This document shows positions 29,901 to 41,088 of a DNA stretch of 64,000 nt, piece by piece. The notes under the pieces were generated by a model. It was given only the letters and a program-made list of their open reading frames with translations. It made no database searches and was not told the DNA's origin. Numbering within the stretch: the first letter of the stretch is position 1; each line of letters begins with the position of its first letter. A program made the position numbers and the translations under genes. This DNA comes from Talinum fruticosum (lineage: Eukaryota > Streptophyta > Magnoliopsida > Caryophyllales > Talinaceae): the NCBI GenBank assembly GCA_021018815.1, contig JAITYX010000021.1:2323001-2387000 (forward strand), written 5' to 3'.

Positions 29901-32900
29901 TTGCTTTGGGATTATTTTTTAAGATCCAAAAGACAATGCCAACGGTCATAAGTAGTAATCATCAAGATTATCTAAATTCATAAAGAGAATACTGGTAACG
30001 TCCCAAGGTGTTTCAGAGGCACAGTGGTCAAACTCCTTTGAAGACCCAAAAATGAAGCCTATTATCCATAATTGTTTTTGCATTTTTTAGAAAATTTACG
30101 AAAAGTTGTCAAATAATATCTTAACAAACCTAGTGATAATTCAATAAGTTCTTGGTTATTTTAGGCCTACTCTAAATCATTTCAATAGCATTGCACACCA
30201 CCAGTTGCTCATTCTCGAGTACTTTCGGATCACTTCTAAGATCTAAAAGACAATGGACGTCATAAGTAATAATCATCAAGATCATCTAAATTCATAAAGA
30301 GAACATTGTTAACGTCCAAAGGGGTTTCAAAGGCGTTGTGGGCAACTCCTTCTAAGGTCAAAAAATGAAGGCTTATCCATGGTTTTTTCCAATTTTTGGG
30401 AAATTTTGGTAAAGTTGTTAAATAATATCTTAACAAACCTAGTGATAATTTGTAAGCTTCTTGGCTATCAACACTAAACTTTTGCTCATTCTTGATCGCT
30501 TTCGGATCTTTTAAGATCCGAAAGCAAATGTAAACGTCATTAGTAGTAATCATCAAGATCATCTAAATTCATAATAAGGATATTGTTAACTTCCGAAGGG
30601 GTTTCGGAGACATAATGGTCATCTCCTTCCAAGACCCAAAAATGAAGGCTCAATAAACCTAGTGATAATTCAAAAGGTTCTTGGCTATTTTAGGCCCATT
30701 CTAAATCATTTCAACATCATTACACACCACTAAAACACTAAAATCTTGCTCATTCTTAAGCTGTTTTCGGATCACCTTCTAAGATTCAAAAGTAATAACA
30801 AATTCATAAATAGTAATCATCAAGATCATCTAAATTCATAAAGAGAATATTTTTGATGTCCCAAGGGGTTTCGGAGGCATAGTGGTCAATTCTTCCAATA
30901 CTAAAAAATGAAGGCTATTATCCATAGGTTTTTGCCATTTTTGAAAAATTTTCGGAAAGTTGTCACATAATATCTTAGCAAACCCAGTGATAATTCAAAA
31001 GGTTTTTGGCTATTTTAAGCCCATTCTAAATCATTTTAAGAACATTGTACACCAGACAAAATACTAAAATCTTATCGATTCTTGGCTGCCTTCGAATCAA
31101 CTTCTAAGATCAAAAGACAATGACAACATCATAAGTAGTAATCATCCAGATTATCTAAATTCATAAAGAGAACACTATTAACGTCCCAATGGGTTTTAGA
31201 GGCATAGTGGTCAACTTCTTCCAAGACCGAAAAATGAAGGCTATCATCCATGGTTTTTTGCAATTTTGGAAAATTTTCGAGAAGTTCTAAAATAATATCT
31301 TAACAAACCTAATGATAATTCAAAGGTTCTTGGCTATTTTAAGCCCATTCTAAATCGTTTCAAGAGCATTGCACGCCAACAAAAACACTAAAATCTTGCT
31401 CATTCTTATCTACTTTCGGATCACCTTCGAAGATCCAAAAGAGAATGGCAACGTCGTAAGTAGTAATTATCAAGATCTTCTAAATTCATAAAGAGGATAC
31501 CCTTAACGTCCCAAAGGATTTCAGAAGTGTGGGGATCAACTCGTTCTAAGGCCCAAAAATGAAGGCTTTTATCCATGGTTTTTGTAATTTTTGGAAAAAT
31601 TTTTTTAAAGTTGTAAAATAATATCTTAACAAACCTAACGATAATTCAAAAAGTTCTTGATTATTTTAGGACCATTCTAAATCATTTCAACACTATTATA
31701 CACCACCAAAACACTAAAATCTTGTACATTCTTAACTCGCTTTCAGATCACCTTCTATGATCCAAGAGAGAATGGCAAAGTCATAAGTAATAACTTGGTT
31801 TAAAAAGCGCGCCCAAGGCACGCCTAGGCTCACAAACACCCCTTTGTGCCTTGCAAGGGATGAAGCCCAACCCCTCCTCCAAAAGCCCTCTCGACCTCGG
31901 CCAGCGCGCCGGTTGTGCCTCACGTGACTCAATGGGCTTTTTTCTGTTTTTTTTGCTATTTTCCTTTCTCCTCCTCCCCCTTCTCTTTCTTCTGTCTCAA
32001 TCTTTGTTAGATTTTGAGTAAGTGGGTTAGTTGTATCTTTTTTCAATTGGTGCTATTTTTTTCTTTTTTTTGCTTGCTTTTTCAGTGAAAATCGTAGTGA
32101 ATTCATTGTGTTATCACAATCTAAGGCTCTTTATGGTATTTTTCGTAGTTATGATGATATCTAATTACTTATTTGATGTCATCATCTAGTATATTCGACA
32201 AAAAATATTGCTTGGTAATGATTTTAAAGCATTTTTTTAGTAAGTGTGCCTCGTTCCAAAAAGGGCGCCCCTTCGCCTCGAAGCCCGCGCCCGGGGCCAG
32301 GACCCTCGCTTTTGTGCACCTTGAGCTTTTTAAACTAAGCGTGCAGAAATTCTCTAAAAATATATTTAACTGCTTGTATGCTATTAGTCTGTAAAACCTA
32401 TGTTTGCCCAGCCTATAAATGGAGGCACCTTCTAACATCAGAAATCAAAAGAAGAAACTACTGTATATTGCTGCTTAATTAAGTGAAGAAATATCATGTA
32501 GGTTGCTGTGTACATTTGCAGGAAACTACAGAAAGTATGTGGAAGAGGCCACCGAAATCTGACGAAGAGTGATTTGTCCCCAACTGATGGCAAGCACGTG
32601 GAGCATATCAATGATTTTCAATATTCTGAAGATGCATTCCTTAGGCCCCAATCTAGATGGGCCACCCAAGCCTCCTGCTATTCTGCAGTCAAAGGTTTGT
32701 TCTAGCTGAATTTTTCTTATGTGCAACAGAAACCTGAGCTGTGTAAGGTTTTGCTTATTCAGGCATTACATACATGTCTCTCTTTCAGGTGCAGACAAGA
32801 AACCACCGCTTCCATCTGAATCTGATGCCTTCTATTCTACTTATCATAAGACTCCTGAAAGGAGGAACTTTTCTGCTGAGGAATTGAAGGCTATCAGTAA

Positions 32901-33053
32901 AGAATGCACAAAAAGGGATTGGAAGAGCTTGTCTCTTCCCCTGAATTCAGCAGATGGGCTGTAGCTCACGCTCAAAGAATCACACTTGCTCCAATCAAGA
33001 AGGAACATGATCTTGCTGTTGGATGGCGTAGGTGGTTTTCTTGGTCCAGGTAG
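23950..33053 (+). CDS. PNET2: NEMP/PNET2-family inner nuclear membrane protein, with a C-terminal frameshift
   Basis: Ten exons (23950-24040, 24546-24762, 25804-25961, 26472-26617, 26831-26893, 26974-27066, 27746-27907, 28062-28168, 32522-32694, 32789 onward) give a signal peptide, a beta-rich luminal domain with VEVCFHRNLSLGIGMCPQNQW, and five or so membrane spans (about residues 160-330). A soluble tail follows. This is the DUF2215/NEMP family; plant members (PNET2) are nuclear-envelope proteins linked to chromatin organisation. As read, the frame stops at 32964 (461 residues). The next frame continues from about 32919 with LEELVSSPEFSRWAVAHAQR to a stop at 33051-33053, the expected family tail. 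One extra A in the five-A run at 32910-32914 would join the two frames. An assembly error or a real mutation could explain this. The intron 28169-32521 holds a satellite array. Confidence 0.88.
29036..29556. mobile_element. Inverted-repeat element, copy A, in PNET2 intron 8
   Basis: This roughly 520-bp element starts near TTAGTTTTAAAAAGCGCGCC and ends GCTTTTTAAACTAAG. GC-rich ends of the GCGC type face inward. It is clearly homologous along its length to copy B (31794-32339), with shared middle sequence such as GATATCTAATTACTTATTTG. It looks like a non-autonomous DNA transposon. The open frames at 28830-29555 overlap it and are not genes. Confidence 0.65.
29557..31793. repeat. Satellite-like tandem array inside PNET2 intron 8
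   Basis: Eight starts of one diverged unit are visible, each opening with AGTAGTAATCATCAAGATC or a close variant: 29557 (short), 29638, 29951, 30265, 30542, 30809, 31134 and 31459, plus the first 10 bases of another at 31785. Spacing is 267-326 bp, mostly 313-326. Each unit also contains AGTGGTCAACTCC, AAAATGAAGGCT, TTGGCTATTTTAGGC and ACTAAAATCTTGCTCATTC. Units are diverged from each other, so the array is not recent. Confidence 0.85.
31794..32339. mobile_element. Inverted-repeat element, copy B, closing the satellite array
   Basis: It starts CTTGGTTTAAAAAGC (31794-31808) and ends GCTTTTTAAACTAAG (32325-32339), 15-bp inverted repeats with one mismatch, each followed inward by GC-rich GCGC blocks. 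It interrupts the satellite array 10 bp into a new unit. It lies in the same orientation as copy A. Confidence 0.68.
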
Positions 33054-33628
33054 CCGGTGGATCGAATTTGATGCGAGCACTGTTTATTTCTTCAAATTAG
33101 AAGCAGCAAATGGAAATGTGATGGTGATTCTTCACTCAGTGGGAGGTAGTGGAACAAACTGATTCTTTGTCTTCCAAATTTTCTCCCCTGGATTGTTGGA
33201 AAAAGCTTGGATGTTCGGAGAGCATGGTGGTAGACTGGTACTGGACAGGCTTAGGATCTCTGTAATTCTATGTTAGGAGTTGTTTGTCAATTATGGTTTT
33301 TCTTTTACTAACCCCCCTTCCAAAAAAAAGGATAAAAGGAAAAAAATCATATGGGAGATACAGTCATTTTTCTGCTGGCCTGGCAACAGTTCATTCTCTT
33401 GTATTGTTGAGCCATTTCTCATGTATACAGTATACTGTGTAACAGCAATAGATAAGATCTCTCAGGTGCTTCTCCCTATGTCTGCACTACTTGAATGCAT
33501 GTTGAGAAATGAAAGTTTGTCTCTGTATTTGTATGGTTTATTTCTAGCTCTCTTCTTCCTATGTCTGCACTACTTGAATGCATGTTGAGAAATGAAAGTT
33601 TGTCTCTGTATCTGTATGGTTTATTTCT

Positions 33629-33673
<45 letters not shown>

Positions 33674-34359
33674 GGGGGGTGTATGTTGCCTATTGCTAAC
33701 AAAAGGTCTAGTCTGTTTATTATGAACCCAAAATTCTCTTCAAAATTGTGGCGGTCTTTAAATTTCTAGTAGTAATAAAGCGAATCTGGTGTTCATAAAA
33801 AAAATAAAGCGAACCTGGTGAAGTGTTCCTAGACTTTTCAGAGGATATATTTTTTTCCTTGAGATATACTTGGGGTGTAAACAATCGTCTCGGAATTTTT
33901 TTATTTTTATTTAAAATATTTTTAAATTTAAGATTATAATTAAAGTTATATTTTATATTTTATATTAATTTTAAATAAAAATTTGAACAAAATTTATTAT
34001 TTTTAATAATAATTTTATATTTTATATTAATTTAATCTAAGTCAAGTCAAATCGAGATGAATCAAGTTGAGACTTGCCCAGCTCAGGCTCAATCCATACG
34101 TCTACAAGTCAAGTCCGAGCTTTTGGCGAACCGGTTTGATCACGTTATTGCAGACCAGACGCCTTTTTTCCTTTTTGTTACGAGCTGGGAGTTCAGTACT
34201 GCGGCATACGTATCAACCTACCTACATCGTCTCAGTCTCTTTGTAAATTACACCCTATGACTGTGAGTACCATGAAATTGAAATTAGTCAATCACTTACC
34301 GAAATCACTTAGCCCAATTTAGTAACCTCGAATCTCAATCTCTCTCCTCTCCTCTCCCA
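33054..34359. other. PNET2 3' region and NAGS upstream region
   Basis: An 83-bp segment is tandemly duplicated at about 33470-33635 (TCTGCACTACTTGAATGCAT occurs at 33481 and 33564). It ends in a CT dinucleotide run of 40 bp (33631-33670). AT-rich sequence and the presumed NAGS promoter follow, including a pyrimidine-rich leader just before 34360. Confidence 0.65.
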
Positions 34360-37300
34360 ATGGCGGTTTCTTCCTTCAATTCTCAAATTTCACTTCAAAA
34401 CCGTTGCCCAAATGTCTGTTCTTTCACTCTGTGCAACACGAATGGCAAACTTAAGCAGACGCTTTCTGGGTACTGCTTCTCTGGTATAGTTATGGGTTCA
34501 GCATTCAAAGCAATTAAGCCTTTGAGGGTCAATGGAAGAAATTTCTGCGGCGGTGGGGATCATGGAAAATGGGTCAAATGCCAAGCCTGTGATAAACCGC
34601 AGTGGGGCGGGGAGGAGGAGAGAGAAAGTGGAAGTGGAAGTGGGGTTTCAGGGCCTAAGGAAGAGCAGTTCGTGAGGTGGTTCCGGGAGGCTTGGCCCTA
34701 CTTCAGAGCTCACAGGGATTGCACATTTGTGGTCATCATCTCCGGCGAGATTGTCGCTAGTGACTTCTTAGACCCAATTTTGAAGGCAATGCTCTTTCTA
34801 TTCACCTCTATTTGTATTTAACTTTTTTCCTTTTATTTTCGACTCTGCTTAATTGATAGAAATGTTGGGGATTTGATGATTCCATGATCTTCTTTCTGTG
34901 GCTTCTGCATATGGGTATAATTATTTGTTTATCAGTGTCATCCTTTTCAGTTGCATCATTAAGGTTTTAGATATAGTGCCTGCTGTTGCCAACTACATAG
35001 CTTCGGTGGTAGCGGGTTATTTTTTAAAGGTTGTAGTTAGCTTTTTGAATCTTTTAGTTTGATATTTGCCCTTGGCGGGACTCAAGTCTCCCCTTTTTTA
35101 TTCTTAAGTTTATCTGCACAAAAATAATAAAAATGTATTCTTTTGCGTCCAGCTTCCCAGTTTTTAAAAATGTTGTTTAATTGCAGGACATTTCTTTACT
35201 TCATGGGTTGGGGATCAAATTCGTGATAGTTCCAGGTACCTATGTGCACATCGACAAGCTTTTGGCTGAGAGAGGTTAGTGAAATGAGCTAGCTAAGTTC
35301 TTATGTTCTAAAAGAATCATATAGTGTTCTGATGTGTCTTAGCGAGCTAGAGTATGTTAGGTTTTATAATTATTTTATCACAAAGTCAGGTAGGAACTCT
35401 TATATCATCTTCCAGTTGGAACTCTATTGGAAACTCATGATTTGAATTGTGAAAACAGATTCAACTTTGTAGTATGCGTGTATGATTGGGGACGTTCATG
35501 TCACACAGATGTTGGATGTGCTGTGATTTTTGTTCGGTTCAACCATAATTGCTTACTCTCTATATAATTTGATACAGACCTATCTTATTTGGATGCTAGA
35601 ATCTGTCAGATTTAAGTAAACAGGGTGGAATTTTGCTCTTTGTTTTTAAAGTTTGATAAACACAAACTTTGTTTGAAATCTTAGCTGAAAAAGTAATGAA
35701 AACCCCGGAAACAATCCTTGGGGGGGTTGTTAGGGTGGCCAAGAGTTCCTTTGCTCTAGGTCAGACTTTGGTCGTGTTGACTTCATGTTCATGGAACAAT
35801 TGACTCAGATCAATTTTGGGTTAGGGTTAATTCTGCATTCACTGTGAATTTTATTTGCTTGCTGAGTAAATGCTATCTATGTCAGAAAGGTTTCAGCTTT
35901 GTTAAGTTAGGTCAAAATCAAATCGGCTTTGGTTGAACTAGAATTGTATTCTGGATGTTAGTGTGGTTCAGGTTATTCATAATGAGAAATCATAAATTTT
36001 GCTGAATCGATTTAATATGCTGTCTCATTATTCAAAGTTCAATCTTGAGCCAGTCCTTTTTTTGAAAGTATATTCAATCAGATAATTTTGCTCTGTTTTG
36101 GAGCTTGCTGATTGCAATTTCTGCCCATAGGTTCATGTATGTTATCTATCAAGGTCAACACCATACCATTTGTACGGATGCAGAACCTTCTGTCTGCATC
36201 CATTGGCAAGCCCTGTTTGCCAGGTCTCTTGAGGTTTCATTAGGGTGATTTGGAGTTATCGTACGTGTAATCATGCAGCACTAGATATGGAATTAGCATG
36301 CATGATGATGGAACTCCTTCATAATCACCTTTTATAACTGCCTTGAATTCTTTTGAGGATTTACATCCTATTGCTAAAACAGGTTGACAGCATATTTTTG
36401 CAGGAATTAAACCTCGTTATGTTGGACCATATAGAATTACTGACTCTGATTCCCTAGAGGTGGCCATGGAGGCTGCGGGAAGGATGCGTATAATGATAGA
36501 ATCAAAACTTGCTCCTGGACCTTCTTTGTGCAATATCCGCAGACATGGTGAAAATAGTCGATGGCATGATGTTGGTGTAAGTGTTGCTGGAGGAAACTTT
36601 CTAGCAGCCAAGGTAAGTGTGATGAGCTGACATTGGTTTTTGCATCCTACCTCCTAAAGCTTATATCCAAGGGATCTGAATATTTTAAATAGTGATACTT
36701 TCATCACTAATGTGGTGAAAAAAAGCACATTGATGCTAAGCTTGGTTGTTTACCTGGTTCATTATGGATGTGATGTTTTTCCCATTCCTGGGTGTTTCAG
36801 TAGTTTAAACTTGGCCTTTCACATACTTCTATGCAGAGAAGAGGAGTCGTGAAGGGTATTGATTATGGAGCAACTGGTGAAATCAAGAAGGTAGATGTTG
36901 CACGTATACGTGAGAGGCTTGATGGAGGATGCATTGTACTTTTAAGTAATTTGGGTTATTCCAGCTCTGGAGAAGTACTATCTTGCAAGTATGCTATTAT
37001 TATGTCTATAATTAATTTTTATCATGACTTGATCTAAACCTGCTATAATTTTATTTTATTATTTTTATAATGGCTTAATCTAAACCGGCTAAAATGCAAA
37101 TCATAGTATTGTTATCGGATCTGTATTCTGTACATAATTGTCCATCTACTTGTCAAGATCTGACTGGAAAATGTTATATAAATCTTGCTTTGATTTTTTG
37201 TTATCTCCCCCTCCCCCCACTCACATGCGCGCTTGCACACACACATACGTATATGCAGTATTTTGTCATTTCATTGGTGTGATCAACATGTGGCATGTCT

Positions 37301-40300
37301 TTTAACAATGTTTAGGAAAGATTTATTGCTTTGTAATTGTTAAGTCTGCATGAAAATAAGAAAGCCAAATAAATGAAACATTAACTATTCGTTCTCCCTC
37401 TTTTTGATTACAGTGCATATGAGGTTGCTACTGCTTGTGCCTTGGCTCTTGGTGCCGAGAAGCTTATCTGTGTAATGGATGGACCTATTCTTGATGATTC
37501 TGGACATCTTATCCGCTACCTTAGCCTTCATGATGCGGACAAGCTTATTCGTCAGCGAGCTAAGCAAAGTGAGGTTGCTGCAAATTATGTCGAAGCTGTT
37601 AGTCTAGAAAATCTCAAAAATCAGGAACATTATCAGTTCAGCGACACCATTCCATCACCAATGAATAGGAAAAGTGCCGCAACATTTCAGAATGGTCTTG
37701 GTTTTGACAATGGAAATGGGCTCTGGTATGGTGAACAGGGATTTGCTATTGGTGGTCAGGAGTGGCTCAGTAGGCAAAATGGTTACCTTTCAGAATTGGC
37801 TGCAGCTGCTTTTGTGTGCAGAGTAAGTTTTCTTCAGCAACTCATTCAAATGTCTCCATTAGCCATGCCTTGTCAATACAGAAGGTTGAGAGAAAAGGAG
37901 TCAAGCGTACTGGATAGGATTATTTTGAAATTGTCACTAGATTTGCCTTGTGTCCTGTTCTTTGTTTTCAGTTTGTGTTGTTGACAACTTGATCATCATG
38001 GTTCCATAGAATTGTGCCAGAATCACTTTTGGGCTGTAGATCCTTTATGGTTCCACCGCCAATTCAGTGTGCGAAGTGCACTTAGCTTGCTTAAGATCTT
38101 GGCTTCTAAAGTGGTTATGAGTATTTTTCATTAATATCTTCCTCCTTATGAGATATGGGTCCTAAACTGCACTCTATTTCTTTTTCTATGGAGTAGTGGG
38201 CAATTAACAGTTTTGAATATAAGGTTCTATAAAAACAGCCTCTCCGCACTTCAGGTTTTAAGGCTGCTTCCTCCCCTCCCCCAAAAAAATAGTGTGGGTT
38301 GGATTTGGTTGACATCCATGTGATTGAGATCAGGTGTGGATAACATTTCGTTTCGTTTTTGTTTATGCTCTCTTATATGTTCTCTTTGTCAGATGGCAAA
38401 CATGATGAATGAATTCATCTCTTCCCTTCCCACTATTTTGCTTTCAGGGAGGTGTTCAAAGAGTGCATTTGTTGGATGGAACAATTGGTGGAGTCCTCCT
38501 GTTAGAATTGTTCCAGAGAGATGGAGTGGGCACAATGGTAGCGAGGTATATGTCCCCTTTTTTATCCCTTCTTCCTCTCCAGTGCATGCTGAGAACTCCT
38601 TTTACCTTAGTTGGGAAGGACGCTTTTTCTGTTCGCTACTTTCCTCTCATTTTCCTCTTTTTTTGCTCGAGTAAATCAAAGTTAAAATTGCGCAGTTTCT
38701 GACATCAGCTATGTGGTCACCGAATCTCCAATTTTTGCAGTGATGTTTATGAGGGAACACGAATGGCTACAGAAGCAGATCTTGTCGGGATAAGAGAACT
38801 ACTACATCCTTTAGAAGAATCCGGCACATTGATCCGGCGGTCTGATGAAGAGGTCTGTAGTTCTCACCCTTTTGATTTCTCCAATTTTTAACATTCTACG
38901 TTTGGCGTCTGTGATGAATTTGTAAACTTTTGCTTGCATTATGGCTGTAGTTGCTTGAAGTGATTGATTCATTCATCGTGGTGGAGAGAGAAGGTCATAT
39001 CATTGCTTGTGCTGCCCTTTTCCCATTCTTTGAGGATAGATGTGGAGAGGTTGCTGCTATAGCTGTTTCTCCTGAATGCCGTGGACAAGGACAGGGTGAC
39101 AAGTTACTAGGTACATTACTGTCTTGAATTCTGCCCACCTTTTTTTTTTTTTTGGGGGGGATAAAGAGGAAACCCTGATGTGTCGAGTTCAATAAACCCC
39201 CAGGAACCGTGTTATTATACGGTAATCCCTAACGTGTCTTGTTACGTAGGTCCAGAGGCTTTGTTTTTTTGGATGTGGGCACGGGAAGAAATAGGGGAGT
39301 TTGCAGATTAAAAAAGAGGAGTTTATGTCTCTTGGTCTACTTTGCCAGGTAGGCCAGGGATTACAGTAAAATATACCCAGGAACCCAAAATTAAAAACCC
39401 CCATAACCCCAGCAGGGGAATTTGGGTTAAATCAGGTAGCTTTATTATTTTGTCCCTGAAACATTTTACTCTTAGCTGCCAAATTTTCCTGCTAAAGCCT
39501 GAAAGAAGGATTGTATGCAAAACAAATTATTCCAACCAAAATAGGAGACAAATCCCTTTGTATTGCTATGGAAACATTCCCCCCAAAAAAAAAAAAAAGA
39601 CATTACAGAAAAGAAAAGAAATGCCTTAGTCAGTATTCAACACCATCTGAATATAGAATGGAAGAAATATCTGTGCATTTAAGGGTGTATGATTTATCTG
39701 GAAAGTAGTTCTCCTTGCTTTATTATCAAGTCTTCATTTTTGAACCAATTATTGATTACCTGCAGATTATATTGAGAAGAAAGCTTCAGCCCTTGGACTG
39801 GAAACGCTTTTCCTGCTAACAACACGCACTGCAGACTGGTATTCTCTATCTTTTTCATATGGGCTGAAACTTCGATGTTTCTTTATGGAATGAGTTTTTG
39901 GAATGCACGGATAGAAGTCAGTATTGTCGAAATATTAAGTGCTAGCGAAATCTGAAAAACACTATATCGTAGGGGATAAGGCACGATGGATAAGAGTAAG
40001 TCATGCAGATTTCAGGTGTAAACTTTTGAGATGCTGCTGCAAAAGGCCTTGATAAACTGGGGATTCTAATTCCCTGTCTTCCTGATGCTAACCTCGGTCT
40101 GGTTTGTTAACCAGTTGTCATACATTGTTAATCCAGTCATACATTGTTAATCCAGTCAGAGCTCTACTCCCTTATTTGTAGTTCAAAGCTTTACACAACT
40201 CCAAAGGAATTGAGTGTTTTACTATCCATGATGCGTCAAGCCTGTCATCTGATTTGACATTGGTACAGGTTCATCAGGCGCGGATTCTCCAAGTGCTCCA

Positions 40301-40407
40301 TCATGTGCATACCGGAGGAAAGAAGGAAAAAGATCAACTTATCACGCAACTCCAAGTATTATATGAAGGAGCTGCTTCGGGATAGGAGTGAGATTACCTT
40401 TAAATAG
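34360..40407 (+). CDS. NAGS1: N-acetylglutamate synthase, chloroplastic
   Basis: Ten exons (34360-34785, 35187-35274, 36404-36612, 36837-36988, 37414-37822, 38448-38545, 38741-38852, 38951-39110, 39766-39838, 40269-40407) join in frame to 621 residues. A plastid transit peptide (about 1-75) is followed by an amino-acid-kinase-like domain from [15 protein letters not shown] (about 107). Further blocks are [31 protein letters not shown] and [18 protein letters not shown]. The C-terminal GNAT acetyltransferase domain has the acetyl-CoA loop CRGQGQG (541-547). The enzyme acetylates glutamate with acetyl-CoA, the first step of arginine synthesis; plant NAGS is bifunctional-looking but acts as an acetyltransferase. 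A variable insert (about 385-445) separates the domains, as in other plants. Intron 1 begins GC rather than GT. The gene looks intact. Confidence 0.95.
34786..35186 (+). other. GC-AG intron 1 of NAGS
   Basis: The coding sequence requires the join ATTTTGAAG|gcaatg ... ttgcag|GACATT, giving [13 protein letters not shown]. This matches the conserved order of the family. No GT within reach gives this frame, so the intron uses the minor GC donor. Confidence 0.75.
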
Positions 40408-40529
40408 TCTTCAGCACATAAATGAGGCCTTACTACCAATGTGAGGTCCTCGGTGATATTACATAGCAGTTTTGTAGAACAGTAGACCAGTGTACATAGG
40501 CTACCCTAGGGGCTGTTAAATTGACTTTG

Positions 40530-40565
<36 letters not shown>

Positions 40566-41088
40566 AGGTAAACCACTTTGTCAGAGAATTTATGTGGAAA
40601 CGGTTTCGATGAAACGTCCAAGCCTTCCATGGCATTGAATAAATAAACTGGGGAGAAGTTTCACAGATCCATATGCAGGTTTTGATAGTCGCATCTCCAG
40701 AAATGAGATATAAAAGAAACACAAGGTACTTGAGAAAATTGACAAAATAAGTCCTACTGAAGGTAGGGTTACCACTTGTTCTCTTAGATACGACAGTAAC
40801 TAAATTTCACTTGGTTTCATAACATTGAAAAAACAAACAAAATAACCTCATAGTTAATGCAAGTAATAAATAAAACAAGCACAGTAAGCTCAGCGAGACC
40901 CAAAGAAGAAAGAACACCGGAAGCTCTCCAATGCAAAAACAAAATGATCTAATGTACATCACTATAGAGCTCTACACAAGGGATATTGACAAAGTCATAA
41001 CAAAGTCTCAATAAGTTTTACCATTAACCTGGACTTCATCCACAAGACTGTAAATGAACATAACGAATAAAGGCAATGTGCCTTGTAT
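40408..41088. other. Convergent 3' regions of NAGS and ARL8, with ATT microsatellite
   Basis: These 681 bp separate two facing genes. An ATT repeat spans about 40530-40564. No further gene is seen. Confidence 0.6.

Noticed and set aside
29557..31793. CRISPR-like array
   Set aside because: Units are about 313-326 bp and diverged throughout, with no short repeats separated by unique spacers, and the genome is a plant nucleus.
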